DNA from: AP-15 sp963796155
GTDB lineage: Bacteria; Pseudomonadota; Alphaproteobacteria; ATCC43930; CGMCC-115725
DNA: 64,000 nt
Assembly (NCBI GenBank): GCA_963796155.1
Contig: CAWCKT010000006.1
Coordinates: 324,845 to 388,844, forward strand
Reading direction: 5' to 3'
Positions within the stretch are counted from its first letter, which is position 1; each line of letters begins with the position of its first letter. Below are positions 43,875 through 53,743 of this stretch, in pieces. Position numbers and translations under genes: made by a program. Under the pieces are notes generated by a model. The model saw nothing but the letters and a program-made list of their open reading frames with translations, had not been told where the DNA came from and did not search any database.

Positions 43875-44609
43875 ATGCGCAACATCATCACCATCTTTCG
43901 CCGCGAACTCGCCAGCTATTTCACCACCCCGCTCGCCTATGTGTTCATTGTCATATTTCTCGTCATGGCGGGGGTGCTGACCTTCTTTCTCGGCAATTTC
44001 TTCGAGCGCGGGCAGGCCGACCTGCAATCCTTCTTCTCCTTTCATCCCTGGCTCTACCTCGTCCTGATCCCGGCTTTGTCGATGCGGCTGTGGGCGGAGG
44101 AGCGCAAGAGCGGAACGATCGAGCTGTTTCTGACATTGCCGATACGCATGACCGAGGCGGTGATCGGAAAATTCCTCGCCGCCTGGTGCTTCGCCGGGAT
44201 TGCTCTCGCCTTGACCTTCCCGTTCTGGCTCACGGTCAATTTTCTCGGCCGGCCGGATAACGGCGTGATTTTCGCGAGCTACATCGGCAGTTGGCTGATG
44301 GCCGGCGCGTTGCTGGCCGTCGGCGCCTGCGTCTCGGCGATGACGAAGAACCAGGTCATTGCCTTCGTCGTCACCGCGGCTCTTGCATTCGTATTCACCG
44401 TTGCGGGCTCCTCGATCGTGCTGGGCATGCTGCAGGGCTGGGCCCCCGAGTGGCTGATCCGCGCCGTTGCTCAGACGAGCTTCCTCGGCCATTTCGGCGC
44501 CATCACGCGGGGCGTCATCGATTTGCGCGACGTGTTTTATTTCCTCTCGATCATGATCGCCTTCCTTGGTGCCAACGCAATCCTGGTCGACCTCGAAAAG
44601 GCCGAGTGA
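43875..44609 (+). CDS. ABC-2 permease (GldF-like)
   Basis: The 244-residue membrane protein starts at ATG 43875, five bases after the ATPase stop. It has six helices (FTTPLAYVFIVIFLVMAGVL, WLYLVLIPALSMRLWAEERK, FLAAWCFAGIALALTFPFWL and others) and the ERKSGTIELFLTLPIRMTEA motif between helices 2 and 3, typical of ABC-2 permeases. It pairs with the ATPase just upstream; the GldG-like gene begins two bases after the stop. No substrate can be assigned. Confidence 0.9.
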   Translation: MRNIITIFRRELASYFTTPLAYVFIVIFLVMAGVLTFFLGNFFERGQADLQSFFSFHPWLYLVLIPALSMRLWAEERKSGTIELFLTLPIRMTEAVIGKFLAAWCFAGIALALTFPFWLTVNFLGRPDNGVIFASYIGSWLMAGALLAVGACVSAMTKNQVIAFVVTAALAFVFTVAGSSIVLGMLQGWAPEWLIRAVAQTSFLGHFGAITRGVIDLRDVFYFLSIMIAFLGANAILVDLEKAE

Positions 44610-44610
44610 G

Positions 44611-46635
44611 ATGGACCTCGCCGCTCGCTTCGACGCCTTTTTCGCCTCCCGGCGCGCGGTCGCGGTCGCGGCGCTCGTCATGATTGCGGTGATGCTGGTC
44701 GCAGCGAACATCGCGGCGGCCCGCTTCCTTACATCGCGCCTCGATCTGACCGCGGAGCACCTCTACACATTGTCACCCGGCACGCGGCAGACGCTCGCCA
44801 AGATCGACGAGCCGATCACCCTGCGCTTTTACTATTCCACCCGTCTGGGTGACGAGGTTCCGTCCTACGGGGTCTATGCCCAGCGGGTGCGCGAGCTGCT
44901 CGATCAATATGTCGCGGCGGCGCACGGCAAGATCCGCCTCGAGGTCTACAATCCGCAGGCTTTCTCGGACGCCGAGGACCGCGCCGTCGCCTTCGGGTTG
45001 AAGGGCGCGCCGCTCGATGAACAAGGCGAGCAGGTCTATTTCGGCCTCGCCGCCACCAACTCGACTGACGACCAGCAGGTCATCGCGTTCTTTGCGCCCG
45101 ACCGCGAGCGTTTTCTCGAGTACGATCTGACAAAGCTCGTCCACAGCCTGGCCTTTCCGAAAAAGACCGTGATCGGCCTGATGACCACCTTGCCGCTCGA
45201 AGGCGACATGATGGCGATGATGCGTGGACGGCCGAGCGAGCCGATGACCGTGATCGAGCAGTTGCAGCAGCTCGACCGGGTCAAGCCGCTGGCTTCCGAC
45301 ATCGATGCGATCCCGGCCGATATCGACGTCTTGATGCTGGTGCATCCGCAGAAACTCCCCGAGAAGACGCTGTTTGCGATCGATCAGTTCGTCTTGAAGG
45401 GCGGCAAGGCGCTGGTGTTCGTCGATCCGCTTTCTGAGCTCCAGGCGTCCCATCCGAGCCAGTTCAACCCGCCCGGATCGCCCACCTCCAGCAATCTCGA
45501 TCGGCTGTTCAAATCATGGGGGTTCGAGGTGCTGTCGGACACGGTCGCCGGCGACCGTCGCGACGCGCAACGGGTCGGCGTGCCGGTCCCGGGCGGCGGC
45601 AGCACACGGCCGCTCGATTACATCGCCTGGCTCAATCTGCACGCCGCCAACCTCAACCGCGACGACATGATCACGGCCGATCTGAGCCACATTGTGATGG
45701 CCTCGGCCGGCATCATCGAGCCGCTCGACGGCGCCAAGACGACGATCGAGCCGCTGATCACGACCTCGCCCAACTCGACCAAGATCCCGGCAGAGAAGTT
45801 GGTCGGATTGCCCGATGTCGCGGGCCTCCTCGCCCAATTCAAGTCGGACAACACACGCTACATCCTCGCCGCCCATGTGAGCGGCATGGTCGACACCGCC
45901 TTTCCGGACGGCCCGCCAAAGCCGCCGGAGCCCGCCAAGCCGCAGGCGACGGCAAAACCCGAGCCGACCGACCCACCCGAAAACCCGGCGCCCGAGCCGG
46001 CATCGCCGAAACCCGCCGAGCCGGCGACGGCTCCGGCTCCAGCGGCTGAGTGGATCAAGACCTCGGCGCAGCCGATCAACATCGTCGTCGTCGCCGACAC
46101 CGACATGCTCGACGATCGATTTTGGGTGCAAACTCAGGACTTCTTCGGCCAGCGGATCACCGTGCCGACCGCCAACAACGGCGATTTTGTCGCCAACGCC
46201 GTCGAGGTGCTCGCCGGCGGCAACGATCTGGTCGGCTTGCGCAGCCGCGGCACCTCGGCGCGCCCCTTCGATGTGGTCGACCAAATCGAGCGCGACGCGC
46301 AGGAGCGATACAGCGCCGAAGAGCGCGCGCTGCAGCAAAAGCTCAAGGACACCGAGGCCAAATTGGCCGATCTCACCGGCAAGGATCAGGCCAACGCGCC
46401 GACGACCCTCTCGCCGGAGCAGACCAAGACAATCGAGGGATTTCGCGCCGACATGCTGCAGACCCGCCGTCAGCTGCGTGCCGTGCAGGCGGCGTTGCGC
46501 AGCGAGATCGGAAGGCTGAAGACCGGGCTCGAATTCCTCGACATCGCGCTGATCCCGATCATCGTCGCGGTGGTCGCCGTTGTTCTGGGGGCCGTACGCC
46601 TGAAGCGCCGCAGCCGCCGCACGGTGGAGGGGTGA
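44611..46635 (+). CDS. GldG-like ABC transporter auxiliary protein
   Basis: This 674-residue protein has one N-terminal helix (VAVAALVMIAVMLVAANIAA), a large periplasmic part with the ABC_transp_aux fold (RLDLTAEHLYTLSPGTRQTL, PITLRFYYSTRLGDEVPSYG, VIGLMTTLPLEGDM, VLMLVHPQKLPEKTLFAID), a Pro/Ala/Glu-rich spacer at about 435-485 and a C-terminal helix (IALIPIIVAVVAVVLGAVRL). It sits between the permease and the DUF4340 gene. COG3225-type proteins are linked to gliding in Bacteroidetes. Here a role in envelope transport is more likely. Confidence 0.88.
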   Translation: MDLAARFDAFFASRRAVAVAALVMIAVMLVAANIAAARFLTSRLDLTAEHLYTLSPGTRQTLAKIDEPITLRFYYSTRLGDEVPSYGVYAQRVRELLDQYVAAAHGKIRLEVYNPQAFSDAEDRAVAFGLKGAPLDEQGEQVYFGLAATNSTDDQQVIAFFAPDRERFLEYDLTKLVHSLAFPKKTVIGLMTTLPLEGDMMAMMRGRPSEPMTVIEQLQQLDRVKPLASDIDAIPADIDVLMLVHPQKLPEKTLFAIDQFVLKGGKALVFVDPLSELQASHPSQFNPPGSPTSSNLDRLFKSWGFEVLSDTVAGDRRDAQRVGVPVPGGGSTRPLDYIAWLNLHAANLNRDDMITADLSHIVMASAGIIEPLDGAKTTIEPLITTSPNSTKIPAEKLVGLPDVAGLLAQFKSDNTRYILAAHVSGMVDTAFPDGPPKPPEPAKPQATAKPEPTDPPENPAPEPASPKPAEPATAPAPAAEWIKTSAQPINIVVVADTDMLDDRFWVQTQDFFGQRITVPTANNGDFVANAVEVLAGGNDLVGLRSRGTSARPFDVVDQIERDAQERYSAEERALQQKLKDTEAKLADLTGKDQANAPTTLSPEQTKTIEGFRADMLQTRRQLRAVQAALRSEIGRLKTGLEFLDIALIPIIVAVVAVVLGAVRLKRRSRRTVEG

Positions 46636-46655
46636 TCTGGGATCGCGGGGAGAGA

Positions 46656-47678
46656 ATGCACAAACAAGGCCTGATCCTGCTCGCCGCCGCGACATTGGCT
46701 CTCGTGGTGCTGGCGATCGTCGCGATCGCCACCGGCGATCGCGGTGTCAGCCGGGCAGCGCCGGGCGAGCTTGCGCTGCCGGCTCTGGCCGCGGAACTCG
46801 GCGACGTCGCCTCGGTCGGGGTGAAGCGCAGCAGCCTCTCATTGACCTTCGTGCGCGACGGCGAGAGCTGGCTCGTCGCCGAGAAGGGCAACTACCCGGC
46901 GGCTGCCGGCAAGGTCCGCCAGATCGTGCTGGCGATGGCCGATTTGATGCTCGTCGAGCCGAAGACGCAGAGGGCGGAGTTTTATCCGCGGCTCGATGTT
47001 GAGGATCCGGGCAACGGCAAATCGAGCCTCGTCACGCTCAAGGACAAGTCGGGCACGACGCTCGCCGAGCTGATCATCGGCAAGCGGCGCTACGATCGGC
47101 TCGGCGCCGGCAATGACGGGGTCTATGTCCGCAAGCCGGGCGACGCCCAGGCGTGGCTGGCCCGAGGCTCGCTCGAATTTTCCGATCAGCTCTCCAGCTG
47201 GCTCGACCGGCGCATCCTCGACATCCCGGCAAAGCGGATCGCCAAGGTGACCCTGACCCAGCCCGACGGTACCAAGCTGGTGATCGCCCGTCCGACAGCC
47301 GATGCCAAGTTCACCGTCGAGGACGCGCCTGCCGATGCGAAATTCAAGAGCGAGACGACGACCAGCGAGCCCGCGATGGCGCTCGAAACGCTCGACCTCG
47401 ACGACGTCAAGCCGGCCGCCGAAATGCCGGTGCCCGACAAGGACGTCGTCACCGGGTCTTTCACGACTTTCGACGGGCTGACGGTCGATGTCAGGCTGCT
47501 CGACCGCGACGACATGCACTGGATCGCGGTGACGGCCGCCGGCTCCGGGGCGGCCGAGGCCGAGGCGAAGGAGATCGCCGGCAAGGCGGCCCGCTGGACC
47601 TATGCAATCCCGCCATACAAGGCGACCCAGCTGAAAATGAAGCTCTCCGACCTGCTGGAGCCGGCAAAAGGGTCTTGA
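46656..47678 (+). CDS. DUF4340-domain protein
   Basis: This 340-residue protein starts at ATG 46656 behind GGGGAGAG. It has one N-terminal helix (GLILLAAATLALVVLAIVAI) and a periplasmic beta-rich region with DUF4340 features (SLTFVRDGESWLVAEKGNYP, TLAELIIGKRRYDRLG, WLDRRILDIPAKRIAKVTL). It ends the Gld-type operon, which is its usual place. Function beyond association with that transporter is unknown. Confidence 0.85.
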   Translation: MHKQGLILLAAATLALVVLAIVAIATGDRGVSRAAPGELALPALAAELGDVASVGVKRSSLSLTFVRDGESWLVAEKGNYPAAAGKVRQIVLAMADLMLVEPKTQRAEFYPRLDVEDPGNGKSSLVTLKDKSGTTLAELIIGKRRYDRLGAGNDGVYVRKPGDAQAWLARGSLEFSDQLSSWLDRRILDIPAKRIAKVTLTQPDGTKLVIARPTADAKFTVEDAPADAKFKSETTTSEPAMALETLDLDDVKPAAEMPVPDKDVVTGSFTTFDGLTVDVRLLDRDDMHWIAVTAAGSGAAEAEAKEIAGKAARWTYAIPPYKATQLKMKLSDLLEPAKGS

Positions 47679-47805
47679 GGCGGGACGGCCTCCGCGAGTG
47701 CAACGCGTTCGCAAATAGGGCGCTCAAGAGCCCACGGCGGGCTCAGTCAGGACATCAGCGGGCTCTCTGCGACAATTGGCAGCCAGTGGTTTGCCATAAA
47801 CTCGC

Positions 47806-47835
47806 TTGACATATGCAAACGATAATCATTATTAA
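47806..47835 (+). promoter_or_regulatory. Promoter with Fur-box-like palindrome upstream of the multicopper oxidase
   Basis: TTGACA (47806-47811) matches the -35 consensus exactly, and TATTAA (47830-47835) after 18 bp could serve as -10. Over the spacer and -10 lies GATAATCATTATTA, whose core ATAATCATTAT (47822-47832) is an 11-bp palindrome and resembles half or more of a Fur box (GATAATGATAATCATTATC). A metal-responsive repressor bound here would block RNA polymerase. Which regulator (Fur, Mur, Zur or Irr) is unknown. Confidence 0.55.
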
Positions 47836-47873
47836 TTACTGCTGCGCTGAAACGGGCATCAGGACAATCTTCG

Positions 47874-49549
47874 ATGTGGAAGCTTATCGGCGCGCTCGGC
47901 TTGGCGCTGCTGGCGTGTTGGGTCGCACCGTTATCCGCTTCCGCTCACGGGGGCGATCCCTGTCCGCGCCCCGGCTCGGGCACCGTCGTAACGCCGCCGC
48001 CGGATCTCTTCAGCAGCAACGGCGTGCTGAACGCGTCTTTCGCCTATTACACGACCGTCGACAGTGCCGGCCGGACGCTCTTTTGTTTCGTGACGCCCGA
48101 TGGCCTGCAATCGCCGACGTTGCATGTGTGGCCGGGCGACACGCTCAATCTTTCGGTGACCAATCTTAATCCGGCGCCGCCGCCGGGATCGCCGACCGAG
48201 GTCGTGGCAAATCAATCGGACCGCTGCGGTGACGTGACGATGACGATCACATCGGTCAACGTGCATTTTCACGGTACCAATACATCGCCGGCGTGCCACG
48301 CCGATCAAGTAATTCACACGATCATCAACTCGGGTGAAACATTCAACTACAGCGTGAAATTCCCGATAACCGAGCCGCCTGGGCTCTACTGGTATCACCC
48401 GCATGTCCATGGGATTTCCGAGCCGGCGGTGCAGGGCGGCGGGTCGGGGGCGATCATCGTGGAGGGGATCCAAAACGTCCAACCGGCGGTCGCCGGATTG
48501 CCGGAACGCCTGCTGCTGATCCGCGACCAGATTCCAGATCCGAGCATAGCCAGCTGCCAGACACCGGGCGCCACCCTGCCCTCAGGCGCGACCGTGCCGT
48601 CGTGGGACGTGTCGCTAAACTACGTACCGATCGTTTGTCCGGGCTTCGCCCCGGCCGTTCTCAAAATGAAGCCAGGGCAGCAGGAGTTCTGGCGTGTCGC
48701 CAACGCCTCGGCCGACACGATCATCGATCTGCAAGTACATTATGACGGCGCGGTGCAACCGCTCCAGATCGTGGCGCTCGACGGCGTCCCGACCGGCTCT
48801 CAGGACGGTACGATGCAGGGCCAGATCGTCACGCAGACCGATATTCTGCTGGCCCCTGCGGCTCGCGCGGAATTCATCGTGACGGGGCCGTCGACGAAGG
48901 TCAAAAACGCGACATTCATGACCCTCAACGTCGACACGGGTCCTGATGGCGACAACGATCCGACGCGGCCGCTCGCCAGCATCGTCACGACGGCGTCGTC
49001 GCCGCCGCTGCCGGTGATCCCTTCACCCTCGAAACCGGCATATCACGAGCTCTTCGAGGGCCTTACCAAGGCGCCGGTGACGGCGAAGCGTACACTGTAT
49101 TTCTCCGAGGTCCTTTCGGACCCGAGCAATCCGGCGAGCCCGACGAACTTCTTCATCACGGTCGACGGGGCGACCCCGGTCCTGTTCGACCCGAACAACC
49201 GCCGGCAATCACCACGACGCAGGGAGCGGTGGAAGACTGGACGATCCAGAATCGGGCCCAGGAGAACCACGAGTTCCACATGCATCAGATCCACTTTCTG
49301 CTGCTGGAGCAGAACGGCGTGCCGGTGCCCCCGGAGCAAAGTCAATACCTCGACATGATCCAGGTCCCTTATTGGAGCGGCACAGGACCGTACCCCAGCG
49401 TCACGGTGCGGATGGACTTTCGGGGGATGGACATCGGGGACTTTGTCTATCACTGCCACATTCTCGGACATGAAGACGCCGGCATGATGGCGACCATTCG
49501 GGTGCTGCCACCCGCATACCCTCGAGAGGTGTCAACCGATTACCATTGA
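47874..49549 (+). pseudogene. Multicopper oxidase, frameshifted
   Basis: The corrected product has about 558 residues with a signal peptide (LIGALGLALLACWVAPLSASA). Four copper-binding His clusters are seen: NVHFHGTNTSP, YWYHPHVHGISEPAV, FHMHQIHFLLLEQNG and the type 1 site YHCHILGHEDAGMMATI. Thus copper sites 1-3 look complete and a Met ligand is present. Such exported oxidases act on metals (Cu, Mn, Fe) or phenols. After FDPNN the frame breaks; a missing C at about 49200 restores PPAITTTQGAVEDWTIQN. It heads a unit with SCO-family and cytochrome c genes and follows a Fur-box-like promoter. Confidence 0.85.
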
Positions 49550-49558
49550 GGGATCGCA

Positions 49559-50164
49559 ATGGCGAAGCCGGTATCCCGGAGAGTGCTCACTGCTGGCCTC
49601 GTCACCGCCGGTTTCATCATCGGTATTGCGCTTGCGCTGCTTGCGGTACAGCCGTCGCGACCGGGCAATGCCACGGCGGCAGTGCCGGGCATGGGCGGGC
49701 ATTTCACGCTGACCACGCCGGAAGGCCGGGCAGTGACCGATCGCAGCTTTCCGGGCAAGTGGCTTCTTGTATATTTCGGCTACACTTTCTGTCCCGACGC
49801 CTGCCCTACCGCATTGAATGCCCTCGCGACCGTGCTCGATGAGCTCGGGCCGGTTGCCGCCAAGGTTCAGCCGATCTTCATCACGGTCGATCCCGAGCGG
49901 GACACGCCTCAGGTTGTCGCCGACTATGCCAAGGCGTTCGATCCGCGGATCGTCGGTCTTTCCGGCACGCCCGAGCAGATCGCGGCGGCAGCCAAGGAAT
50001 TTCGCGTCTATTACGAGGTCCGTCCCCTGGGGAATGACGAGTACGCCATCGATCACAGCTCCTTCACCTACGTCATCAATCCTCAAGGTCAGGTCGTCGA
50101 GCTGCTGACGGGCAATCTGCCGGGCCACTCCATGGCCGAGGAGTTGCGTCGCCTGACGAGATGA
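49559..50164 (+). CDS. SCO1/SenC-family copper chaperone
   Basis: This 201-residue protein has an N-terminal anchor (VLTAGLVTAGFIIGIALALL), then a thioredoxin-like domain with the copper-binding CxxxC (Cys78, Cys82 in YTFCPDACPTALNAL) and the distal His in AIDHSSFTYVINPQG. The family delivers copper to the CuA site of cytochrome oxidase or acts in periplasmic redox. It starts nine bases after the multicopper oxidase stop, so it may load copper into that enzyme. Its stop overlaps the cytochrome c ATG (ATGA). Confidence 0.92.
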   Translation: MAKPVSRRVLTAGLVTAGFIIGIALALLAVQPSRPGNATAAVPGMGGHFTLTTPEGRAVTDRSFPGKWLLVYFGYTFCPDACPTALNALATVLDELGPVAAKVQPIFITVDPERDTPQVVADYAKAFDPRIVGLSGTPEQIAAAAKEFRVYYEVRPLGNDEYAIDHSSFTYVINPQGQVVELLTGNLPGHSMAEELRRLTR

Positions 50165-50847
50165 ACCCGGGCGGGCCGAAAGAATGTCGTCTTATCACGA
50201 AGAGTTGCGGGCGCCTCGGCCTGCTCGTCGCGGCAGCCCTGGGCATAGCCGCGTTTGGCGCGTGGCTCGGCGTGGCCGCGCCGGCGACCAGCGGCGCGCA
50301 TTTCGCCGATGCCGACGACAGCGCCACGGTGATGCTCGGAAAGAAGATCTACCTGGGCCACTGTGCGTCCTGCCACGGGCGGAATTTACAGGGGCAGCCG
50401 CTGTGGCAGCTGATCGACCAATATGTCGGCAGGCGTGCGCCGGCACATGACGAGACCGGCCACACCTGGCAGCATTCCGACGAAGACATCTTTTACATGA
50501 TCAAATACGGCAGGTTCCCCTCGATGCCGGCCGACGTCGTTTCGTTCATGCCGGCCTTCGACGGAGTGCTTGGTGACCGCGAAATCCTGAGCGCCATGGC
50601 CTTCATCAAGGCGCGCTGGCCGATCGGCCTGCGCGCCTCTCAGGCGATGCTCAATCCCGGCCGCGCTGGGATGCCGTCGCAGGCTGACGCCGAGGAATGG
50701 AGACTTCCCCCTACCTGCAACGTGCTGCTGCGGCGAAGGGCCGCCACCACCACCACGACGAACACCGATGCCCCGCTACCCGAGGCACAAGCGTTCCAGG
50801 GTGCGCGGGGCGCCTGGCGACCCACAGCAAACCCGCCGCCGAGATAG
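50161..50847 (+). CDS. c-type cytochrome
   Basis: This 228-residue exported protein has a signal anchor (LGLLVAAALGIAAFGAWLGV). The single haem motif is CASCH (Cys68, Cys71, His72), in KKIYLGHCASCHGRNLQG. Met residues in FPSMPADVVSFMPAF are candidates for the sixth ligand. The tail after residue 180 is low-complexity (a run of Thr, then Ala/Pro-rich). Cotranslated with the SCO gene, it probably carries electrons from the multicopper oxidase to the respiratory chain; this is inferred from order only. Confidence 0.88.
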   Translation: MNPGGPKECRLITKSCGRLGLLVAAALGIAAFGAWLGVAAPATSGAHFADADDSATVMLGKKIYLGHCASCHGRNLQGQPLWQLIDQYVGRRAPAHDETGHTWQHSDEDIFYMIKYGRFPSMPADVVSFMPAFDGVLGDREILSAMAFIKARWPIGLRASQAMLNPGRAGMPSQADAEEWRLPPTCNVLLRRRAATTTTTNTDAPLPEAQAFQGARGAWRPTANPPPR

Positions 50848-51020
50848 CTCGCGCCGCGATACCTTGGCGAGGGGCGGAGCGGGTCGGATCGGCGCATGCT
50901 CGGTCTGCCGAGACCGCTTGCACAGCGTCGCCGAGGTCGATAACAGGTGCGAGGCGAGCGCGGCGGAGAAGCCGTGGTCCTGGCGCGGCTCGACGGTCGC
51001 CGGAAGAAAGGGGGTTTTGG

Positions 51021-51362
51021 ATGGTCGGTCGTGAGATACGCCTTCGCGCTGCTGCGGGCGTCTTCGTCTGCCTATTGCTCGCGGTCTGCGCGGCCCCGGC
51101 CACGACGACCCGCTGGGTGAAGACGGGAGCCGACGACGAGACGATTTCCCGCGAACTGCGCGACTGCAATGCGCAGGCCGACGCGGCATTGGCGAACGAA
51201 CGGGGGATCAATCAGGACATCAACGCCACCCTCGGCGGAAACTGGCAGTTCAGCGGCACATCGGGCATCGAGCACCAGTCGATGAACGCCCAGGCCGCCG
51301 GCTATGCCGATCAGGTGCTCAACAGTTGCATGCGCGCCAAAGGCTTCACCAAGGAAGGCTGA
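51021..51362 (+). CDS. Small lipoprotein of unknown function
   Basis: The 113-residue protein from ATG 51021 has a lipoprotein signal ending in a lipobox (VFVCLLLAVCAAP, cleavage before the second Cys). The mature part is polar and helical (ISRELRDCNAQADAALANER, then QSMNAQAAGYADQVLNSCM) with two further Cys. Proteins of this size and pattern are common envelope components in this group, but I cannot name a family. The uppP gene starts 17 bases after its stop. Confidence 0.65.
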   Translation: MVGREIRLRAAAGVFVCLLLAVCAAPATTTRWVKTGADDETISRELRDCNAQADAALANERGINQDINATLGGNWQFSGTSGIEHQSMNAQAAGYADQVLNSCMRAKGFTKEG

Positions 51363-51379
51363 TTCCGGGTCGTCATCTG

Positions 51380-52252
51380 ATGGCCAGCGGCTGCACCAAC
51401 GGCGTCGACACCGGGTTTGTGGCACTCGGCTATGCAAAGGTGGCGGCGCTGGGCGTCGTCCAAGGCATCACCGAATTGATGCCGATCTCCTCGACGGCGC
51501 ATATGCGCATCGTGCCGGCACTCTTCGGCTGGCAGGATCCGGGGTCGGCCTTCTCGGCCGCCATGCAGCTCGCGGCGCTCGCCGCGGTCATCGGCTATTT
51601 TTGGCAAGACGTCAGAGACATCCTGTTCGGCTCGCTGGCCGCGCTCGCCCGGCGAGACTTCTCCGACCACGCGCTCAAATTCGCTTTCGGGATCGTCATC
51701 GGCACGATACCGATCGGGATTGCGGGGCTTGCCCTCGCCAAGACGCTCAATACCTGCAGCTCTCCGCTGCGCGGCCTCTGGGTGGTGGGCGCCTCCTGCA
51801 TCGTCATGGCCCTGCTGCTCGGGCTCGCGGAACTGGCGGCACGGCATCAGCGCTCGTTCGAGCGAGTTGGCCTCCTCGACTGCCTGCTCGTCGGCATCGC
51901 GCAGGTCGGCGCGCTGATCCCGGGCGTATCGCGTTCGGGCTCGACCCTGACGGCGGCACTTTTCCTCGGCTTCCGGCGCGCAGAGGCGGCGCGGCTCTCG
52001 TTTCTGCTCGGGCTGCCGGCGATTGCGCTCGCCGGATTGAAGGAGCTGGAGGAGCTGAGGCATGTCGGCCTCGACGCGCACGGCTGGGCGGTGCTCGGTG
52101 TCGGGCTCGTCGTCGCGAGCCTCTCGGCTTTTGTTGCGATCTGGGGCCTGCTCCGCATCCTCGAGAGGTTCTCGGCCTGGCCGTTCGTCGTCTATCGCGC
52201 GCTGATCGGCGCCGTGCTGCTCGTCGGGCTGGCGACCGGCTGGCTCAGTTGA
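51380..52252 (+). CDS. uppP: Undecaprenyl-diphosphatase (UppP/BacA family)
   Basis: This 290-residue membrane protein recycles the undecaprenyl carrier lipid for peptidoglycan and polysaccharide synthesis. It shows both family motifs: GVVQGITELMPISSTAHMRI (usually E-F-x-P-I-S-S-S-G-H) and ALIPGVSRSGSTLTAALFLG. Seven or eight hydrophobic helices are present. The Ala for Gly in SSTAH departs from the commonest form, so it may belong to a divergent branch. It follows the small lipoprotein gene on the same strand. Confidence 0.88.
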   Translation: MASGCTNGVDTGFVALGYAKVAALGVVQGITELMPISSTAHMRIVPALFGWQDPGSAFSAAMQLAALAAVIGYFWQDVRDILFGSLAALARRDFSDHALKFAFGIVIGTIPIGIAGLALAKTLNTCSSPLRGLWVVGASCIVMALLLGLAELAARHQRSFERVGLLDCLLVGIAQVGALIPGVSRSGSTLTAALFLGFRRAEAARLSFLLGLPAIALAGLKELEELRHVGLDAHGWAVLGVGLVVASLSAFVAIWGLLRILERFSAWPFVVYRALIGAVLLVGLATGWLS

Positions 52253-52324
52253 TCAAAATCGGCGGGGCGACAAATTTGCGGATCAGGGATACCTTGAACA
52301 CCCGTCAACACGAGGAGAATCATC

Positions 52325-52696
52325 ATGAAGGTGGTCACGCTTCGAGACATACCTCATGTCCCGGCGGAAGGCGGCGAGCCGATCAAAGGGTGGACAGGGC
52401 CGGTTTCCCGGTCACGTCAGACCATCATTCAGCCTGGGGACTCGGCGAACTACAACTGCTCCGTGGTGAACTTCAGCCAAGGTTGCACCACGGGATGGCA
52501 TGCGCATAGCTGCGACCAGATACTGGTCGTGACCTCGGGCTCCGGCATGGTGGCAACCGAGCATGAACAGCGTGAGATCAATGTCGGCGATGTCGTGCAC
52601 ATCAAGGCCGGTGAACGACATTGGCATGGCGCCAAGGCCGATACGACGATGGGGCATATCACGATCACGCTCGTCGGCAGTCAGGCCACTCACTGA
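52325..52696 (+). CDS. Cupin-domain protein
   Basis: This 123-residue single-domain cupin starts at ATG 52325 behind GAGGAG. Motif 1 is visible in GCTTGWHAHSCDQILVVTSG (two metal His, with Asp-Gln where Glu is usual) and motif 2 in GDVVHIKAGERHWHGAKAD. A small metal-binding barrel of this type could be an isomerase, dioxygenase or sensor. The 190 bp downstream to dapD hold no gene I can support. Confidence 0.85.
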   Translation: MKVVTLRDIPHVPAEGGEPIKGWTGPVSRSRQTIIQPGDSANYNCSVVNFSQGCTTGWHAHSCDQILVVTSGSGMVATEHEQREINVGDVVHIKAGERHWHGAKADTTMGHITITLVGSQATH

Positions 52697-52885
52697 GGGT
52701 CTCGGCACCGCCGCCACAGCGTTGGCGACTGGGGCGATGGTCATCGGCGAGATGCATCTGAGCTTGGCAGAGCGGTAGGAGCGGCAGACGGTCGAGACCG
52801 ACCGAGCCCCTCGGTTGACACTGCGGGGGCTGCTCGATCATGGTGCGGGCGCGTTCGCCCCACTTTCAGCCGCCGTGGAAGAGTC

Positions 52886-53743
52886 ATGACCGATGCCGAT
52901 CTGGCCGCGACCATCGATGCCGCCTGGGAGGACCGTGAATTGCTGACGGCGGCGACCCGCGGCGCCGCGCGGGACGCGGTCGAGAGCGCGCTCGATGGGC
53001 TCGATAGGGGCCAGCTCCGTGTCGCCGAGAAGACCGCCCGAGGCTGGCATGTCCATCAGTGGCTGAAAAAGGCGGTGCTGCTGTCGTTCCGGCTCAACGA
53101 CATGGTCGAGATCCCGGGCGGCCCGACCGACGCCGAGCGCGGCGCCGCTCGGTGGTGGGACAAGGTGCCGTCGAAATTCGCCGGCTGGTCGTCGAACCGT
53201 TTCCGCGACGCCGGCTTTCGCGCCGTACCCGGATGCTTTGTCCGGCGCTCGGCCTACATCGCGCCGAATGTCGTGCTGATGCCGAGCTTTGTGAATGTCG
53301 GTGCCTATGTCGACAGCGGCACGATGGTCGACACCTGGGCGACTGTCGGCTCGTGCGCGCAGATCGGCAAGAACTGCCACCTCTCGGGCGGGGTCGGCAT
53401 CGGCGGGGTGCTCGAGCCGTTGCAGGCCGAGCCGGTCATCATCGAGGACAATTGCTTTATCGGCGCGCGCAGCGAGGTGGTCGAGGGTGTGGTCGTCGAA
53501 GAGGGCGCGGTGCTGGCGATGGGCACCTTTATCGGCGCCACGACCAAGATCGTCGATCGCGAGACCGGTGAGATCAGGATGGGCCGCGTTCCGGCCTACT
53601 CGGTGGTCGTGCCGGGCTCGCTTCCCGGCAAGAACCTGCCCGACGGCAGGCCGGGCCCGAGCCTCTACTGCGCAGTGATCGTCAAAACGGTCGACGAGCG
53701 CACCCGGGCCAGGACCTCGATCAACGAGTTGTTGCGCGAATGA
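52886..53743 (+). CDS. dapD: Tetrahydrodipicolinate N-succinyltransferase
   Basis: The 285-residue enzyme of the succinylase branch of lysine/diaminopimelate synthesis transfers succinyl from succinyl-CoA. The left-handed beta-helix repeats are clear (VNVGAYVDSGTMVDTWATVG, SCAQIGKNCHLSGGVGIGGV, NCFIGARSEVVEGVVVEEGA), as are the N-terminal KTARGWHVHQWLKKAVLLSF and the C-terminal VVPGSLPGKNLPDGRPG. Its stop overlaps dapE (ATGA), so the two sequential enzymes are coupled. Confidence 0.96.
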   Translation: MTDADLAATIDAAWEDRELLTAATRGAARDAVESALDGLDRGQLRVAEKTARGWHVHQWLKKAVLLSFRLNDMVEIPGGPTDAERGAARWWDKVPSKFAGWSSNRFRDAGFRAVPGCFVRRSAYIAPNVVLMPSFVNVGAYVDSGTMVDTWATVGSCAQIGKNCHLSGGVGIGGVLEPLQAEPVIIEDNCFIGARSEVVEGVVVEEGAVLAMGTFIGATTKIVDRETGEIRMGRVPAYSVVVPGSLPGKNLPDGRPGPSLYCAVIVKTVDERTRARTSINELLRE

